64,000 nt of DNA from Platerodrilus igneus (taxonomy: Eukaryota; Arthropoda; Insecta; Coleoptera; Lycidae): contig JARFIW010000899.1 of assembly GCA_036346225.1 (NCBI GenBank), positions 1,922,001 through 1,986,000 of the forward strand. Direction: 5' to 3'. Made by a program: the position numbers and the translations under genes. The first letter of the stretch is position 1. Each line of letters opens with the position of its first letter. Positions 37,077 to 46,957 of the stretch are shown here, in pieces. Under the pieces are notes generated by a model. That model saw nothing but the letters and a program-made list of their open reading frames with translations, was not told where the DNA came from and searched no databases.

Positions 37077-37471
37077 TGTTTCGTATTGATTAAAACTCAA
37101 ACTATAGTGGAATTGAATTGTGCAGTGCGCTTGCGCCTCTTAAAATAAAACGCGTGCGAAAGTGGTTTTGTGATGAAAATCGAGGACTCTTCTTTCGACC
37201 TAGTAGCGGGACGGTTGTCCGTGACAAGCTATACACAATAAAGTATAGTGCTTGCAACAGTGCATTCAACTGACTCCCCAGGGGGCATTCCAGCAACATT
37301 GAAGAGGACCACACACCAAGGACAATATTGGCGAGTGAATTTATGCCTTCTGTTTGTTTTTTACATGCATACAATTTACGCATTTAAAGCTCGCGTTTTG
37401 TTACCTTCGCCATACAGTCCACAAAACCTAATAAGACGCGCCAGCACATTTATCTAAGTTAATTAATTACA
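37077..37471 (+). repeat. BEL 3' LTR
   Basis: 395 bp, starting TGTTTCG and ending TTACA, followed by the target duplication TAACT. It retains the canonical TG...CA ends that the 5' copy has lost at its second base. Confidence 0.95.
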
Positions 37472-37476
37472 TAACT

Positions 37477-39440
37477 ATTATTCCAAAATTTTATAAAAAG
37501 TTTAGTTATTTAAGATTAGTTTTGATTGCTTGATTAATACGTTTACGTATATATTTTTCATCACGGTTTATTTGTTCAAAACCTGTTACATGCCAAAATT
37601 GACGTTACGATGATGGTAGGGGGGAAGAGGCATGAACAAACACGGTAAGCTCAAAGGAACGAACTAAACCGCGGCTCGGTTGGCTACAGTGGAGACGGGC
37701 GGGGTAAAATGGGGAGGGGAGTAAAGAGTAATAATAGTTATCTTGACTAATCCGGTGAATTCTGGGCACCACCCTTATTTTAGTAGCGTTCTGCCTAAAG
37801 TGGCATGGATTCCCTGTCTTTTATAGAAGAACGGCAAAATGTGCGAAGGCTTATTCTTCTCGGACAAGAAACCCGCATGACAAAATATGGGAATGACACT
37901 ATCTCAAGTTATTAGCCAAGTTGTTGTACACCTCCTGGCTGTTTAAAAAAATTATCAATAACAATAATGCAAGTTGAACACTAACTTGTACCTGTAATAA
38001 AGTTATCACCTAAGATATTCTGAACTAGGGGATTGAGTCTTTAAATTAAATATATTTGATCTGAATCCCTGTTCACAGTATTACTTAAACTCATAAAATT
38101 ATAATTTTAGGACGACGGAATTTGTTCTAATATAAGCACATAGAAGTCTTTAACTGAACACAAAATCAACATTCACACATCTAAATAATACACAACCTCT
38201 ATAACATGTTTCTATTAATTATAACCACTATTAATGTGTTGAGCAACAAACAATTCATGTACATTTAGTTTTCATTAAATCCTTCTACCAACCCTAATGG
38301 ATCCTCCTATCGCTGTATCAACAATGATTAAATTTACTAAATAAGTCAACGTAAAATGAATATTTTAAAATAGTTTTATCCGTACGAAATTGAACATAAT
38401 ACGGAATTGTAAACAAGAGCAGTTTATAAAATAATATGGCAATAATAACTTACAGTACAGATGGTGAAACACCGCAGGAATTCAGTTTTCAGTCTTCAGT
38501 TTACCTTAATTAATTGCGGGCAATGTTGTACTCCAGGACGGTACATCAACTAACGGCTTAGAAAGAAGATGAATTCTGAATCAGTATCAAGAATCACGGG
38601 AAGTGATTGTTTATATAATGCGCTGCAAATATTGAAATTTACCAGATTAAACTGGTTCGAATACCTTTGGGACAGCCAACACAGAATAAAATACGCGATG
38701 GTTCGCTGGTCCAGTTCCGTGAATTTTCGGGTTAATAATTATCACTCGACACTCTGATAAGCACTAAACTTATTATTAATCTTATGACGATAACAGTTTC
38801 CTAAATTAACGTAAAAACTAACTACGTGAGTCCGTCGGGCTAGGGTTTTATTTCTTCACAAAAACAATCTCAATGCAAAACGCCTCCGATGCAATTTAAA
38901 TATTCCGTTACTTAATAACAACTAGTAACGTGCGGGCTTTATAACCCCTTGATTCAACGTGCTTAAAATCCTCCTTAAAAAGAAAATCGGGAGCAACTAT
39001 GTAGTAAAAGAAACCATTTGACTTTTACACGACCAAACCAATTAATGATGCACGTGAATGTTTATTGCACTTCGCGCCTAAAAGAGCTTTCTACAATTAC
39101 ATCTCGCAACCCTTCGAGTACCCAACGTGAACTAACTTAAAACGACGACGAATACCTTCTTCCCCTATCTTCGCAAATTATCGGTAAGTGAGACGAAAGT
39201 ATCCCACTATTGTATTGAAGGAAGATAGCAAATGCTAAACTATTTGAAAACTAACATGCAGGTGCTGCGTGTTTTCTTGGAAATCCAAGCGAACACCTGC
39301 CTCACAATCAACTATTTTTCAAGTTTTAACAGGTTTTAAAATATTACGTTAAAATACTATTATAAGAATATGAATTTTAGCATGAAATTATGTAGGGTTG
39401 TTGATGCGTATGTATAAAATAAAACCGAAGGTTACAAACC
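37477..39440. other. Harbinger 5' non-coding region (inferred)
   Basis: About 2 kb between the BEL insertion and the transposase start, with a GC-rich patch at 37600-37720. No coding signature. By the nested layout it should belong to the Harbinger element, but its content cannot be tested from one copy. Confidence 0.35.
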
Positions 39441-39446
39441 TTTAGA

Positions 39447-40790
39447 ATGGACCATATAATTGCAAATCAAGTATTAGTAAATTTAGCAGTAGCTGAAGAA
39501 GGACGTATTGATACACCACATGATTTTTGGACAAACTGGCAAATTGGTAACCAGTTGGAAACTATTTGTGATAAGAAATTTTTGAAGTATTTTCGCTTAT
39601 CTAAACCATTATTTCAAAATTTAGTAACAGAGTTGGAAGGGCTGTTAACACCTCCTACCAGACAATCAGCACTTACACCACTAATGAAAGTAAATACATA
39701 AGTTGTTCATTACGCTAGCATATAATCAATAAAGGTGTTGTAGGTTTTAATTGCACTGAAGTTTTTTGCATCAGGAAGTTACCAAACGGATGTTGGAGGC
39801 TTCAAATTTTTGGCTGTAAGTCAGTCATCAGTTAGTCGTTGCGTAGTCGAGGTATCAAATGCCCTCAACACAAATGAAATTTTTAATAGATGAGTACATT
39901 TCTCTGCAAACTCCGAACGCTTAAGCATATTAAGAAGAGAGTAAGTATAGTTGAAAAACGTATTAAACTTTATAATAAAAGTATGATTTTTTAGATTTTT
40001 TGAAACATATAGCATTTCTGGTATTGTAGGGGTGATTGACTGTACCCACATAGCTATAGTTGCTCCACCACGAAACGGGGATTATCCTGAACACATATAT
40101 GTTAATCGGAAAAATTACCATTCGATAAATACCCAATTAGTAAGTGTAAGTTTGTGAAATATTTGAGTTATTAAAATAATTCAATTTTAGGTATGCGATA
40201 AAAATATGAAAATTATGCGTGTTAATGCAAAGTATCCCGGAAGCACACATGATGCTTTTGTTTGGAATAATTGTAACTTAAACCCAGTTATGCAGCAAAT
40301 AAATAGATTTGATGACACCTATTTTTTAATAGGTATGCAAATTTATTTTCATTTCAGTTTGTTGAAGTGTAACCTATAATTGATTATATATTTAAGAGGA
40401 CTCTGGTTATCCGCTAAGAAAATGGCTCCAAACACCAATTCCGAATCCTGAACCAGACACACCAGAAGATGCATATAATAAAGCTATCAAGTCCTGTCGA
40501 ACAACAATTGAACGTTGTAATGGAGTATTAAAAACAAGATTCCGCTGCTTTTTGAAACATCAAACATTGCACTACTCACCAACTGTTGCATCAAAAATTG
40601 TAAATGCATGCACTGTGTTGCATAATATGTGCATTGTAAATAATATTGCAGAACAAGAGTCCGAAGATATGATGAACTGTTAGATTTTGGACTGGATGTT
40701 GATGTAGCGTACAATGAGGCTGCAGTGAGAAATGCTGAATTGGAAACTGGCAGACAAGTTCAACGTCAACTAATTAGAAATTTTGTGTAA
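39447..40790 (+). pseudogene. PIF/Harbinger (HARBI1-like) DDE transposase, five exons
   Basis: Exons inferred from frame and GT-AG sites: 39447-39689, 39744-39940, 39995-40139, 40191-40332, 40397-40790, with introns of 50-64 bp; phases agree across all junctions. Exon 1 has FRLSKPLFQNLVTEL; exon 2 LKFFASGSYQTDVGG and SQSSVSRCV (helix-turn-helix region); exon 3 GVIDCTHIAI (first catalytic D) and the NRKNYHSIN motif; exon 4 PGSTHDAFVW (second D); exon 5 DSGYPLRKWL and TTIERCNGVLK (catalytic E), then VLHNMCI. It catalyses cut-and-paste transposition, usually with a Myb-like partner. Defects: TGA at 39891-39893 where W is expected, and a frameshift near 40670 before the normal C-terminus. Confidence 0.92.
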
Positions 40791-40917
40791 ATTTCATTTG
40801 TAAAATATACATTAAAGTTATTCAAATACATACATTAGCAATGGGTGAATAAAACAAGCAAAAACAACAGTTGTAATTTAATTTTTTATCTACATTAAAA
40901 GAGGTGTACAATACATG

Positions 40918-41761
40918 TTATTTATTTAACACTTTAGCTAAAGTTTCTAAAGCTGAAGCAATTCGTTCGTTTGCAGCAACCTCACGAGTATACAACTCAA
41001 GTTTTTGTTTATAATATTGTTGTTTAGTTATTGATTTTGCTTTAAGAATATCTCCTAAGCGGTTCGTAGCTTCAACTGTTGCGGGTAATTTTCTTTTTGG
41101 GATCTTGGTGTTTGATGACCCTTCTGTAGGATTTTTGTTACTTGTTCAATTTTTGTTGTACTTGTAGATGGTTTAAATGATGGTTCTTCATATGAACCAA
41201 CATGATAATTATGATCGTGCTAAAAATTACAATATTAAAATAAAACTTTGTATACAATATTTACTTGCCTGAAAATCTACATAGGACTCTTGAACTAAAG
41301 TGGCATCCTCCACTGCCGTATTATCCAGTAAACTTAAAATAGCATCCTCTTCTTTGGTCAATGTAGGTGCAGCAGGACCCCCACCAGTCCCTCTGCCATA
41401 CTGCCTCTTGTTGTGCACTCTTTTTTTTAATGTTTTTTTTAAAATCTTGCCATGCTTTTAATTAGAAGACTACTTATCCAGTCTTAGTTTTATAAATTAC
41501 TTTGTTTTACATTTTTAATTATAGTAGCCCTACATATTATGACTTACCCTTCGCCACGAAGCCGTCTTTAGTAGCGCCATGCATAGCGTTTAATTCAACA
41601 GCTATCTTCTGCCACCTTCTTTGCGGTTCATTATAGGTAAAATTATTATTAAACTTGCATTTTCCTAGACACTCATCGTTCTCCAGAAACTCGATTAAAC
41701 GGGTCTTTTGGCTGACACTTAAATGACCGGATTTGGAATTTAACTTATTATTATTATTCAT
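40918..41761 (-). pseudogene. Harbinger Myb/SANT-like partner protein, three exons
   Basis: Minus-strand exons 41548-41761, 41279-41454 and 40918-41219. The start is the ATG at 41761 (MNNNNKLNSK). Exon 1 gives a helix with SVSQKTRLIEFLENDEC and RRWQKIAVELNAM; exon 2 continues AWQDFKKNIKKR and GRGTGGGPAAP, the pattern of Zeste/Myb-SANT-like DNA-binding domains that accompany Harbinger transposases; exon 3 ends in a probable coiled coil (LELYTREVAANERIASALE). Intron 2 is 59 bp and uses a GC-AG pair (CAG|GCAAGT), needed to keep frame. A one-base frameshift lies in exon 3 near 41130. It is convergent with the transposase, 127 bp between stops. It is expected to bind subterminal DNA and assist transposase entry to the nucleus. 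Confidence 0.82.
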
Positions 41762-42045
41762 TGTGTAACTTGTTTACGATTATGCTATCAACCATTCTTT
41801 GTAGAAACAATTATATCTTCGGGTCCGGTTGCGTTCCATAAACCTACTGCCTATTCAACGCTTTGATTGGTCGAATCACTTAAACATTCTATTTCAAAGC
41901 AGACATACATACAAGTATATTTCCTATAAAAATTCTAGTTCCAATGCCAGTCGAGAATAGCATTTGGCATTACTATGGGAAAAGGTATGAGAATATATTC
42001 CACTACTGGAAAAGATTCTCATACACTCGAGAATTGGGGTCCAAT
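41762..42045 (+). mobile_element. Harbinger element, right subterminal part
   Basis: From the Myb/SANT gene start to the inferred right end, whose reverse complement reads GGACCCCAATTCTCGAG. The stretch with GGAAAAGATTCTCATAC and a matching inverted GGGAAAAGGTATGAGAA is a small internal inverted repeat comparable to the left subterminal region. Gene G coding sequence resumes immediately outside. Confidence 0.55.
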
Positions 42046-42249
42046 GATCTTGCTGAGCGGGTAGCTTTGGTTTTTAATGCTTTTCCGTCTTTAGTTTTAA
42101 TAGTTTGTGTAGACAAGTAACTTTGACTACTATTTCTCAGCGTTTTTGTTTCATTTTTTTTCCAAATGTCGGGATTTCGTAATTTTTTTCTACCTTTGTT
42201 TTTAACATTAGTAGTGGGATCTACTACTTTCCACTTTGTACTCTCAGGC
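42046..42249 (-). pseudogene. Gene G, second piece (basic region)
   Basis: The minus strand reads KEPESTKWKVVDPTT, then KNKGRKKLRNPDIWKKNETK and LRNSSQSYLSTQTIKT. The RNP-x-x-W motif after an acidic stretch is what I expect near the N-terminus of the uncharacterised insect family represented at 25.7-27.3 kb. It is cut on one side by Copia (TSD TCTTT at 42250-42254) and on the other by the Harbinger end. Across the Copia insertion the frame is continuous with the acidic exon at 52874. Confidence 0.7.
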
Positions 42250-42254
42250 TCTTT

Positions 42255-42436
42255 TGTTGGAGGTCTTTATGGAAGTGCTTATTTATATTTTAACATAAGC
42301 ATGAAAAGTAGAAAAATCTTTTTATTGACAGTACTACAAAAAAATCAACAACATGTAAACAGAAACATCACAACATTCACAGTAACTGGATTATATAGTT
42401 CCTAAATAAGAAAATGCACAAGTACTAACTTCAACA
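42255..42436 (-). repeat. Copia 3' LTR
   Basis: 182 bp bounded by TGTTGGAGG and TCAACA on the plus strand. Immediately inside is a short purine run on the minus strand (AAGTGGGTG), the likely polypurine tract. Confidence 0.93.
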
Positions 42437-42477
42437 CACCCACTTAAGACAGTAACTGTGACGTACTTGTTTCTTAA

Positions 42478-42568
42478 AATATGCCTAAACGATTTTTACA
42501 ATTTTCAAATTTAACTTTTTCCAATGATTTCGTTAATATATCAGCAATCATATTGTCAGTTGATAAAT
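42478..42568 (-). pseudogene. Copia polyprotein C-terminus
   Basis: The minus strand encodes MIADILTKSLEKVKFE and ends NRLGIF plus stop near 42478. ADILTK is the standard end of Copia RNase H regions. It is separated from the rest of RNase H by the insertion at 42569-43584. Confidence 0.85.
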
Positions 42569-43584
42569 TGTAACAATTTTATTTTCTGACAATATTTTCA
42601 CAGACATCTAACTTATTTAATTCATTAATAACCAACTTAAGTGTAGTAATGCTACACAATCTACGAATTAAATATTATATATTGTTGAAAACAATATAAG
42701 CTTTCGATTTGAAAGTATAAAATTTTTAATTGCGCGGTGACAAAAGATACCCTTTGTTAGTGTCACCATAAGAGTTCCCTCCGTTAGATGATTGTAATAT
42801 CAAGCTTGTTGTCAGGCGGCAACACACGTCAAGAAATCACTTCCAACTGAGCTGTCGTTAGAGTAGGTCAATTGTCCCTCCAATCAAGGAACATGACGTT
42901 GTTGCAGTCCATGTGTTGGAAGCACAGAAAGATTAAAAATTGTTTTCTTTAAATGATATCGTCTCGGCGACGCGCATTTTATGTCTACACTTGGCTTATT
43001 TAAAGAAGATGTCTTGTAAATAATTTACTTGCAACTGAAGGAATATATTTTTATTTTGGTCAAGACTATGATTATTAATTGGAACGAATGAGGGTTGATT
43101 CTAATTAATTATTAATTTTGGATATAAATGCACAAACAGTGCTATCTTTGTTATAATCTGTTTACAGGTGTAGCAGTGCATCTATAAAGGTCAATATCGA
43201 GCCATAAGGTAAGAAAACTTTGGGGATTGTGTTTCAGTAATATGTTGTATAGCGGTAATTGAGTAAAGGTTTCCGCATTCGCCTTATACAAGAGACTTAA
43301 GTAAGGTCTTCTTCGTACACAAAAATTTGGTGGCGCCATATTCTTTACATTTTTGGTCGCAGTCCAACCCCGACCCACAGCTCATGTTCTACCCAGAGCA
43401 AATAGCTCGACTAGCCGCTTAGCCTTTAAAGGTTTCCTCATCTACGAGCCATTTTCCACCGAAACTTGCCGTGGGCTCTTTACACTTTCTGGAAATCCTC
43501 GTCAAACATCCTTGTGCCTTTCAGCGGCTCACATAGGAGTAAAAACCTAATAAATAAACCCCTTTAGTAAGTAAAAAGGCTATA
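42569..43584 (+). mobile_element. LTR-like 'TGTAAC' family element inside Copia
   Basis: A 1016-bp insertion between the RNase H body and its C-terminus, flanked by the 4-bp duplication AAAT (42565-42568; 43585-43588). It starts TGTAACAATTTTATTTT, identical over 16 bases to the terminus of the insertion in BEL, and ends GGCTATA (CA lost). It contains the module GGTGGCGCC (43331) and CTCATGTTCTACCCAGAGC (43381), and TTTCCGCATTCGCC (43270). No coding capacity. Confidence 0.75.
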
Positions 43585-43964
43585 AAATAATGAATTTCTG
43601 CTTCTCCTTCTTCAACGACCTCTCGCACATAATAATGACGAATATGAATGTGCTTTGTTCGAGAATGAAAGACTGGGTTATTAACAAGCTTAATAGCACT
43701 TTCACTATCAGAGCACACTACCGTAGGACCATCTATTTGCCATAATTCTGCCAGAATCCATCTTAGGTATAATGTTTCTCTCAGTCCATCGGATAGCGCC
43801 ATATATTCAGCTTGAGTGCTTGAAGTAACAACTGATTGCTGTTTCTTGCTACCCCAAGAGATGGGTCCGCCAGCCAACATGAACACGTCGTGTCCTGTAT
43901 TTGAAAGTCTGATTTCAATGTCTGAACCCCAGTCTGCATCAATAAAGCCTGTAAGATCACACTT
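43585..43964 (-). pseudogene. Copia RNase H
   Basis: The minus strand encodes GFIDADWGSD (first catalytic D), then STQAEYMALSDGLRE (catalytic E), VVCSDSESAIKL (D) and the TKHIHIRHYYVRE motif, as in Copia RNase H. It is separated from the RT by a 610-bp insertion on the 5' side and from its C-terminus by the 1016-bp element on the 3' side. This activity would degrade the RNA template during reverse transcription. Confidence 0.9.
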
Positions 43965-44574
43965 TATTGTAACGTGTTGCGGTAATTTTCGAAAACTCAA
44001 AAAGTGAGATTTAGAAGTGGACTGTATAATTTAATTTAAGAGAGGTGAACAAGCACAAAATAATTAAATGTCTTTTAAACAAATCACTCAATCAAAGCGT
44101 TTACTATAGCACTTACCTGTGGTTGTTTACGATGCGGTTCCAATGCGAAAAAAAACTATGTAGCATCTAATTAACTCCACGTAGAATGTGTGAACACTTT
44201 GCGGCGTTGTCGAAACTCAGCATTGAAAAAACTATATGCGGGTAATTAACAGCGGTTCCAACACACATTACATAACAAACTGTTCTTCACTACGAAACGA
44301 GAACTCTTATTCATGCAGGACGTGCACGATCGATGCCGTCAATTCAAAAAGCCAAACGAAACTTGTAGAAACGTGGATTTTCCAATCGATACCCAGTTGT
44401 TGAAGGATGCGCGCTAGCAACCGCGCTCCGACAATCACGGCACTGGCTGTGTGCTATGGTAAACTCAAGGATTTTCCACTCTAACTAAATTTTGAATACG
44501 CGCAACGGATTTAAAAATAAGCAACAAACTCAATGAGATAAAATTTAGCTTTAATTATTTTACATAAAGACGGA
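43965..44574. mobile_element. 610-bp unassigned insertion in Copia
   Basis: Flanked by a 6-bp direct repeat, ACACTT, at 43959-43964 and 44575-44580, each copy encoding the same Lys-Cys dipeptide of the Copia frame. It begins TATTGTAACGTG and ends AAAGACGGAA. There is no coding potential. The TGTAACGTG near its left end recalls the TGTAAC family, but termini and duplication size do not fit it cleanly. Confidence 0.6.
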
Positions 44575-46278
44575 ACACTTAGATTTAGGTTTGTACACTA
44601 GACCCTGGTGAGCAGTACCCTTCAGGTAACGAAGAATTCTTTTAGCATGTGTCCAATATTCTAGTGAATATTTAGTATTAAATCTGCTAAGGTAATTTAC
44701 AGCAAACGCTATGTCAGGTCTTGTACATCTCGATAAGTACAAAAGGCTACCTATAAGACATTGGTATGGTACATCCGGTAATTTTTCTTCAGACTTCTGC
44801 AATTTTAAATTAACTTCCATTGGAGTTTTAATAGGTTTGCAGTCTTCCATTTTAAATTCCTTAAGAAGATCAAGAATGTACATAAACATGGTTGTTTTCT
44901 CTGAAAATTTGTAATATATACAAGTTTCATACCTGCTTTGAGTAAAACCTAAATTTAACATTGCACTGTGGGCTTTAATATTCCACATTCTGGTGGCTTG
45001 TTTCAAACCATAAATGGCCTTTTTAAGCAAATAAACTTTGTTTAGTTCACCAGGCATTACAAAATTTTCAGGTCGCTTCATGTAAACTGTCTCATTAACA
45101 TCTACATTTAAGAATGCAGTTTGCACATCCATGTGGGTAATTTCAAGGTTTTGGTGTGCTGCTAATGCAATCAACATTCGTAAAACTTCACGTCTGATTA
45201 CTGGAGAAAAGGTTTCCTCGTTTTCAATGCCTTCATGTTGAGCAAATCCCTTTGCAACTACTCTAGCTTTGTACCTTCATGGCTGACCATCTAAGCCTTT
45301 CTTTAACTTGAATACCCATTTGCAAGGTATAACTTTTACGTTGTCTGGTTTATCAACTAGCACAAAAACTTCCTTTTCTATTAGAGAATTAAATTCATCG
45401 TGCATTGCTGCTAACCATTCATCCTTGTCGGGTCTTGAAAGGGCTTCAGAAACAGTAACTGGATCAGAAAGGTTTTGAACATTTGAAAAATACACTATAT
45501 GATCAGGAAAATCTTTGATTTTTCGTAATCTTAACGGATATCTTCGAGTTATTCCTTGTTCATTTTCCATTTCACCTACACTATTATTATGGTTTTCATT
45601 ATCAGATTGAGTTTCTTCCGGTTCAATTTGATATTCATTTGCTTTTTCAACTGTGCTATTATGAACTGAAAACTCTGGTAGAAACACATAATCTGCATAA
45701 AAATTGTCAATAAAAAATTGTTTTTTTCCGGCTAATGGCTGTTCTATAAAATAACCAACCCTGGCTCTAGTTATTTTCCCATCTTTAAAGACTCTGTAAC
45801 CAACCGAATCTTCACAGTAACCTACAAATAAATATTCATTACTTTTTGGATCCCATTTTCTTCTAAGTTGATTTAGAATGTGTACAAAAACGCGGCTGCC
45901 AAACACCCGAAGTTTAGATAGCTCTGGCTTAGCCTCTGTCCACACTTCTTCCGGCGTCATTTTTGGTATTTTTTTATGTGGGGAACGGTTAAGTAGATAG
46001 ACTGCAGTATTGCACGCTTCTGCCCAAAAAGACTTTGGTAAATTCAAATCTTGCAGTAAACACCTAGCCTTTTCACATATAGAACGTATAGCTCTCTCAG
46101 CTACACCATTGAGTTCAGTAGTGTAAGAGATCGTGAAATTGTGTTTGATACCGTACTTATTTAAAAAGACAGCGAATTCTTTATTCACGTATTCACCACC
46201 ATTATCAGATCGGAGAACTTTTATCTTCTTGTTTGTATAATTTTCGACAAGTGCCTTGAAGATTTTAAATTTATTCAA
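44575..46278 (-). pseudogene. Copia integrase C-terminal half and reverse transcriptase
   Basis: The minus strand from 46278 encodes integrase with LRSDNGGEY (second catalytic D) and NGVAERAIRSI (E), then the linker and the RT: EWLAAMHDEFNSL, CKWVFKLKK, KARVVAKGF, MDVQTAFLNVDV (first catalytic D), and GLKQATRMW. A single in-frame stop at 45277-45279 interrupts it. After TTMFMY the sequence jumps to ILDLLKEFKMEDCKPIKTPM, so the segment holding the YVDD box is missing. The frame continues through LIGSLLYLSRCTRPDIAFAV to 44575. Confidence 0.92.
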
Positions 46279-46949
46279 AACTTCTATTTTTTTTTTAGGA
46301 AATAAACAAATTTCATTCTAGAAAAATCGTCAACAAATACAAGCATAAAACGACAACCTCCTATGGATTGTATTTCCATTGGTCCTGCCAGATCTGTGTG
46401 AACTAGCTCTAACATAGCTTTAGCACGTTGTACAGTTTTCTTAAAGGCCTTTCTACACTGCTTCCCTTTAAAGCAAGCTACACAAGTTTCATCAAAAATA
46501 TTTGTGAAGTTAAGGCCTGTTGACATTTGTTTTAATGTCTTCATATCTTCAATATTCAAATGTCCTAGACGTTTATGCCAGATTTTTGAACAAATATCTG
46601 CATTTGAAGTTATATTCGCTAATTCTGTGGTTGAATGCATCCTTAAAATATCTGCAACTGAAGTGGTATCTAATTTATACATGCCATTTATCTTTGATGC
46701 AATGGCACAACTTTTTCCAACGATTTTTATATCCTCTTTTGGATGACTTGTGCAACTGTTGTTATCAAAAATACAAACTAATTGTTTTTCAGCAATTTTA
46801 CTAATTGACAGTAAGTTCGTTGACAGTTCTGGCACATATAAGATGTTTGTGATGTGTTTTACGCCATCCTGCGTGCAAATAGGAACATCACTAATACCCT
46901 TTGAATTTATCACTAGCTTATTAGCACATATGATTTAAGTGACTGGTAA
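46279..46949 (-). pseudogene. Copia protease end, GAG-pre-integrase and integrase N-terminal half
   Basis: The minus strand encodes ILYVPELSTNLLSISKI (end of protease region), then the pre-integrase zinc-binding domain with WHKRLGHLNIEDM and CVACFKGKQ, and the integrase start MLELVHTDLAGPMEI (first catalytic D) with FVDDFSRMKFVYFLK. The frame shifts at an A8 tract (46285-46293) before continuing downstream. Upstream it is cut by the TIR element at 46958-51573. Confidence 0.9.
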
Positions 46950-46957
46950 GTGTGTTT

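Larger units (their letters stand above)
27593..37471 (+). mobile_element. BEL/Pao LTR retrotransposon (full-length, defective)
   Basis: Two 395-bp LTRs (27593-27987; 37077-37471) bound the element, with 5-bp target duplications TAACT at 27588-27592 and 37472-37476. Internal order is Gag with zinc knuckles, aspartic protease, reverse transcriptase, RNase H and part of integrase, the BEL/Pao order. Without the 3845-bp insertion at 32563-36407 it is about 6 kb. Defects are frameshifts near 30425 and 31760 and loss of the integrase core. The LTRs differ at about a dozen positions seen by eye, so the insertion is not very recent. Confidence 0.93.

Noticed and set aside
39255..39300. Hairpin GCAGGTG...CACCTGC upstream of the Harbinger transposase as a regulatory structure
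   Set aside because: The stem is short and interrupted by mismatches; a chance inverted repeat is equally likely.
27313..42046. A clear 3-bp target duplication for the Harbinger element
   Set aside because: Flanking trinucleotides do not match at any end placement I tried, so the exact termini are left open.
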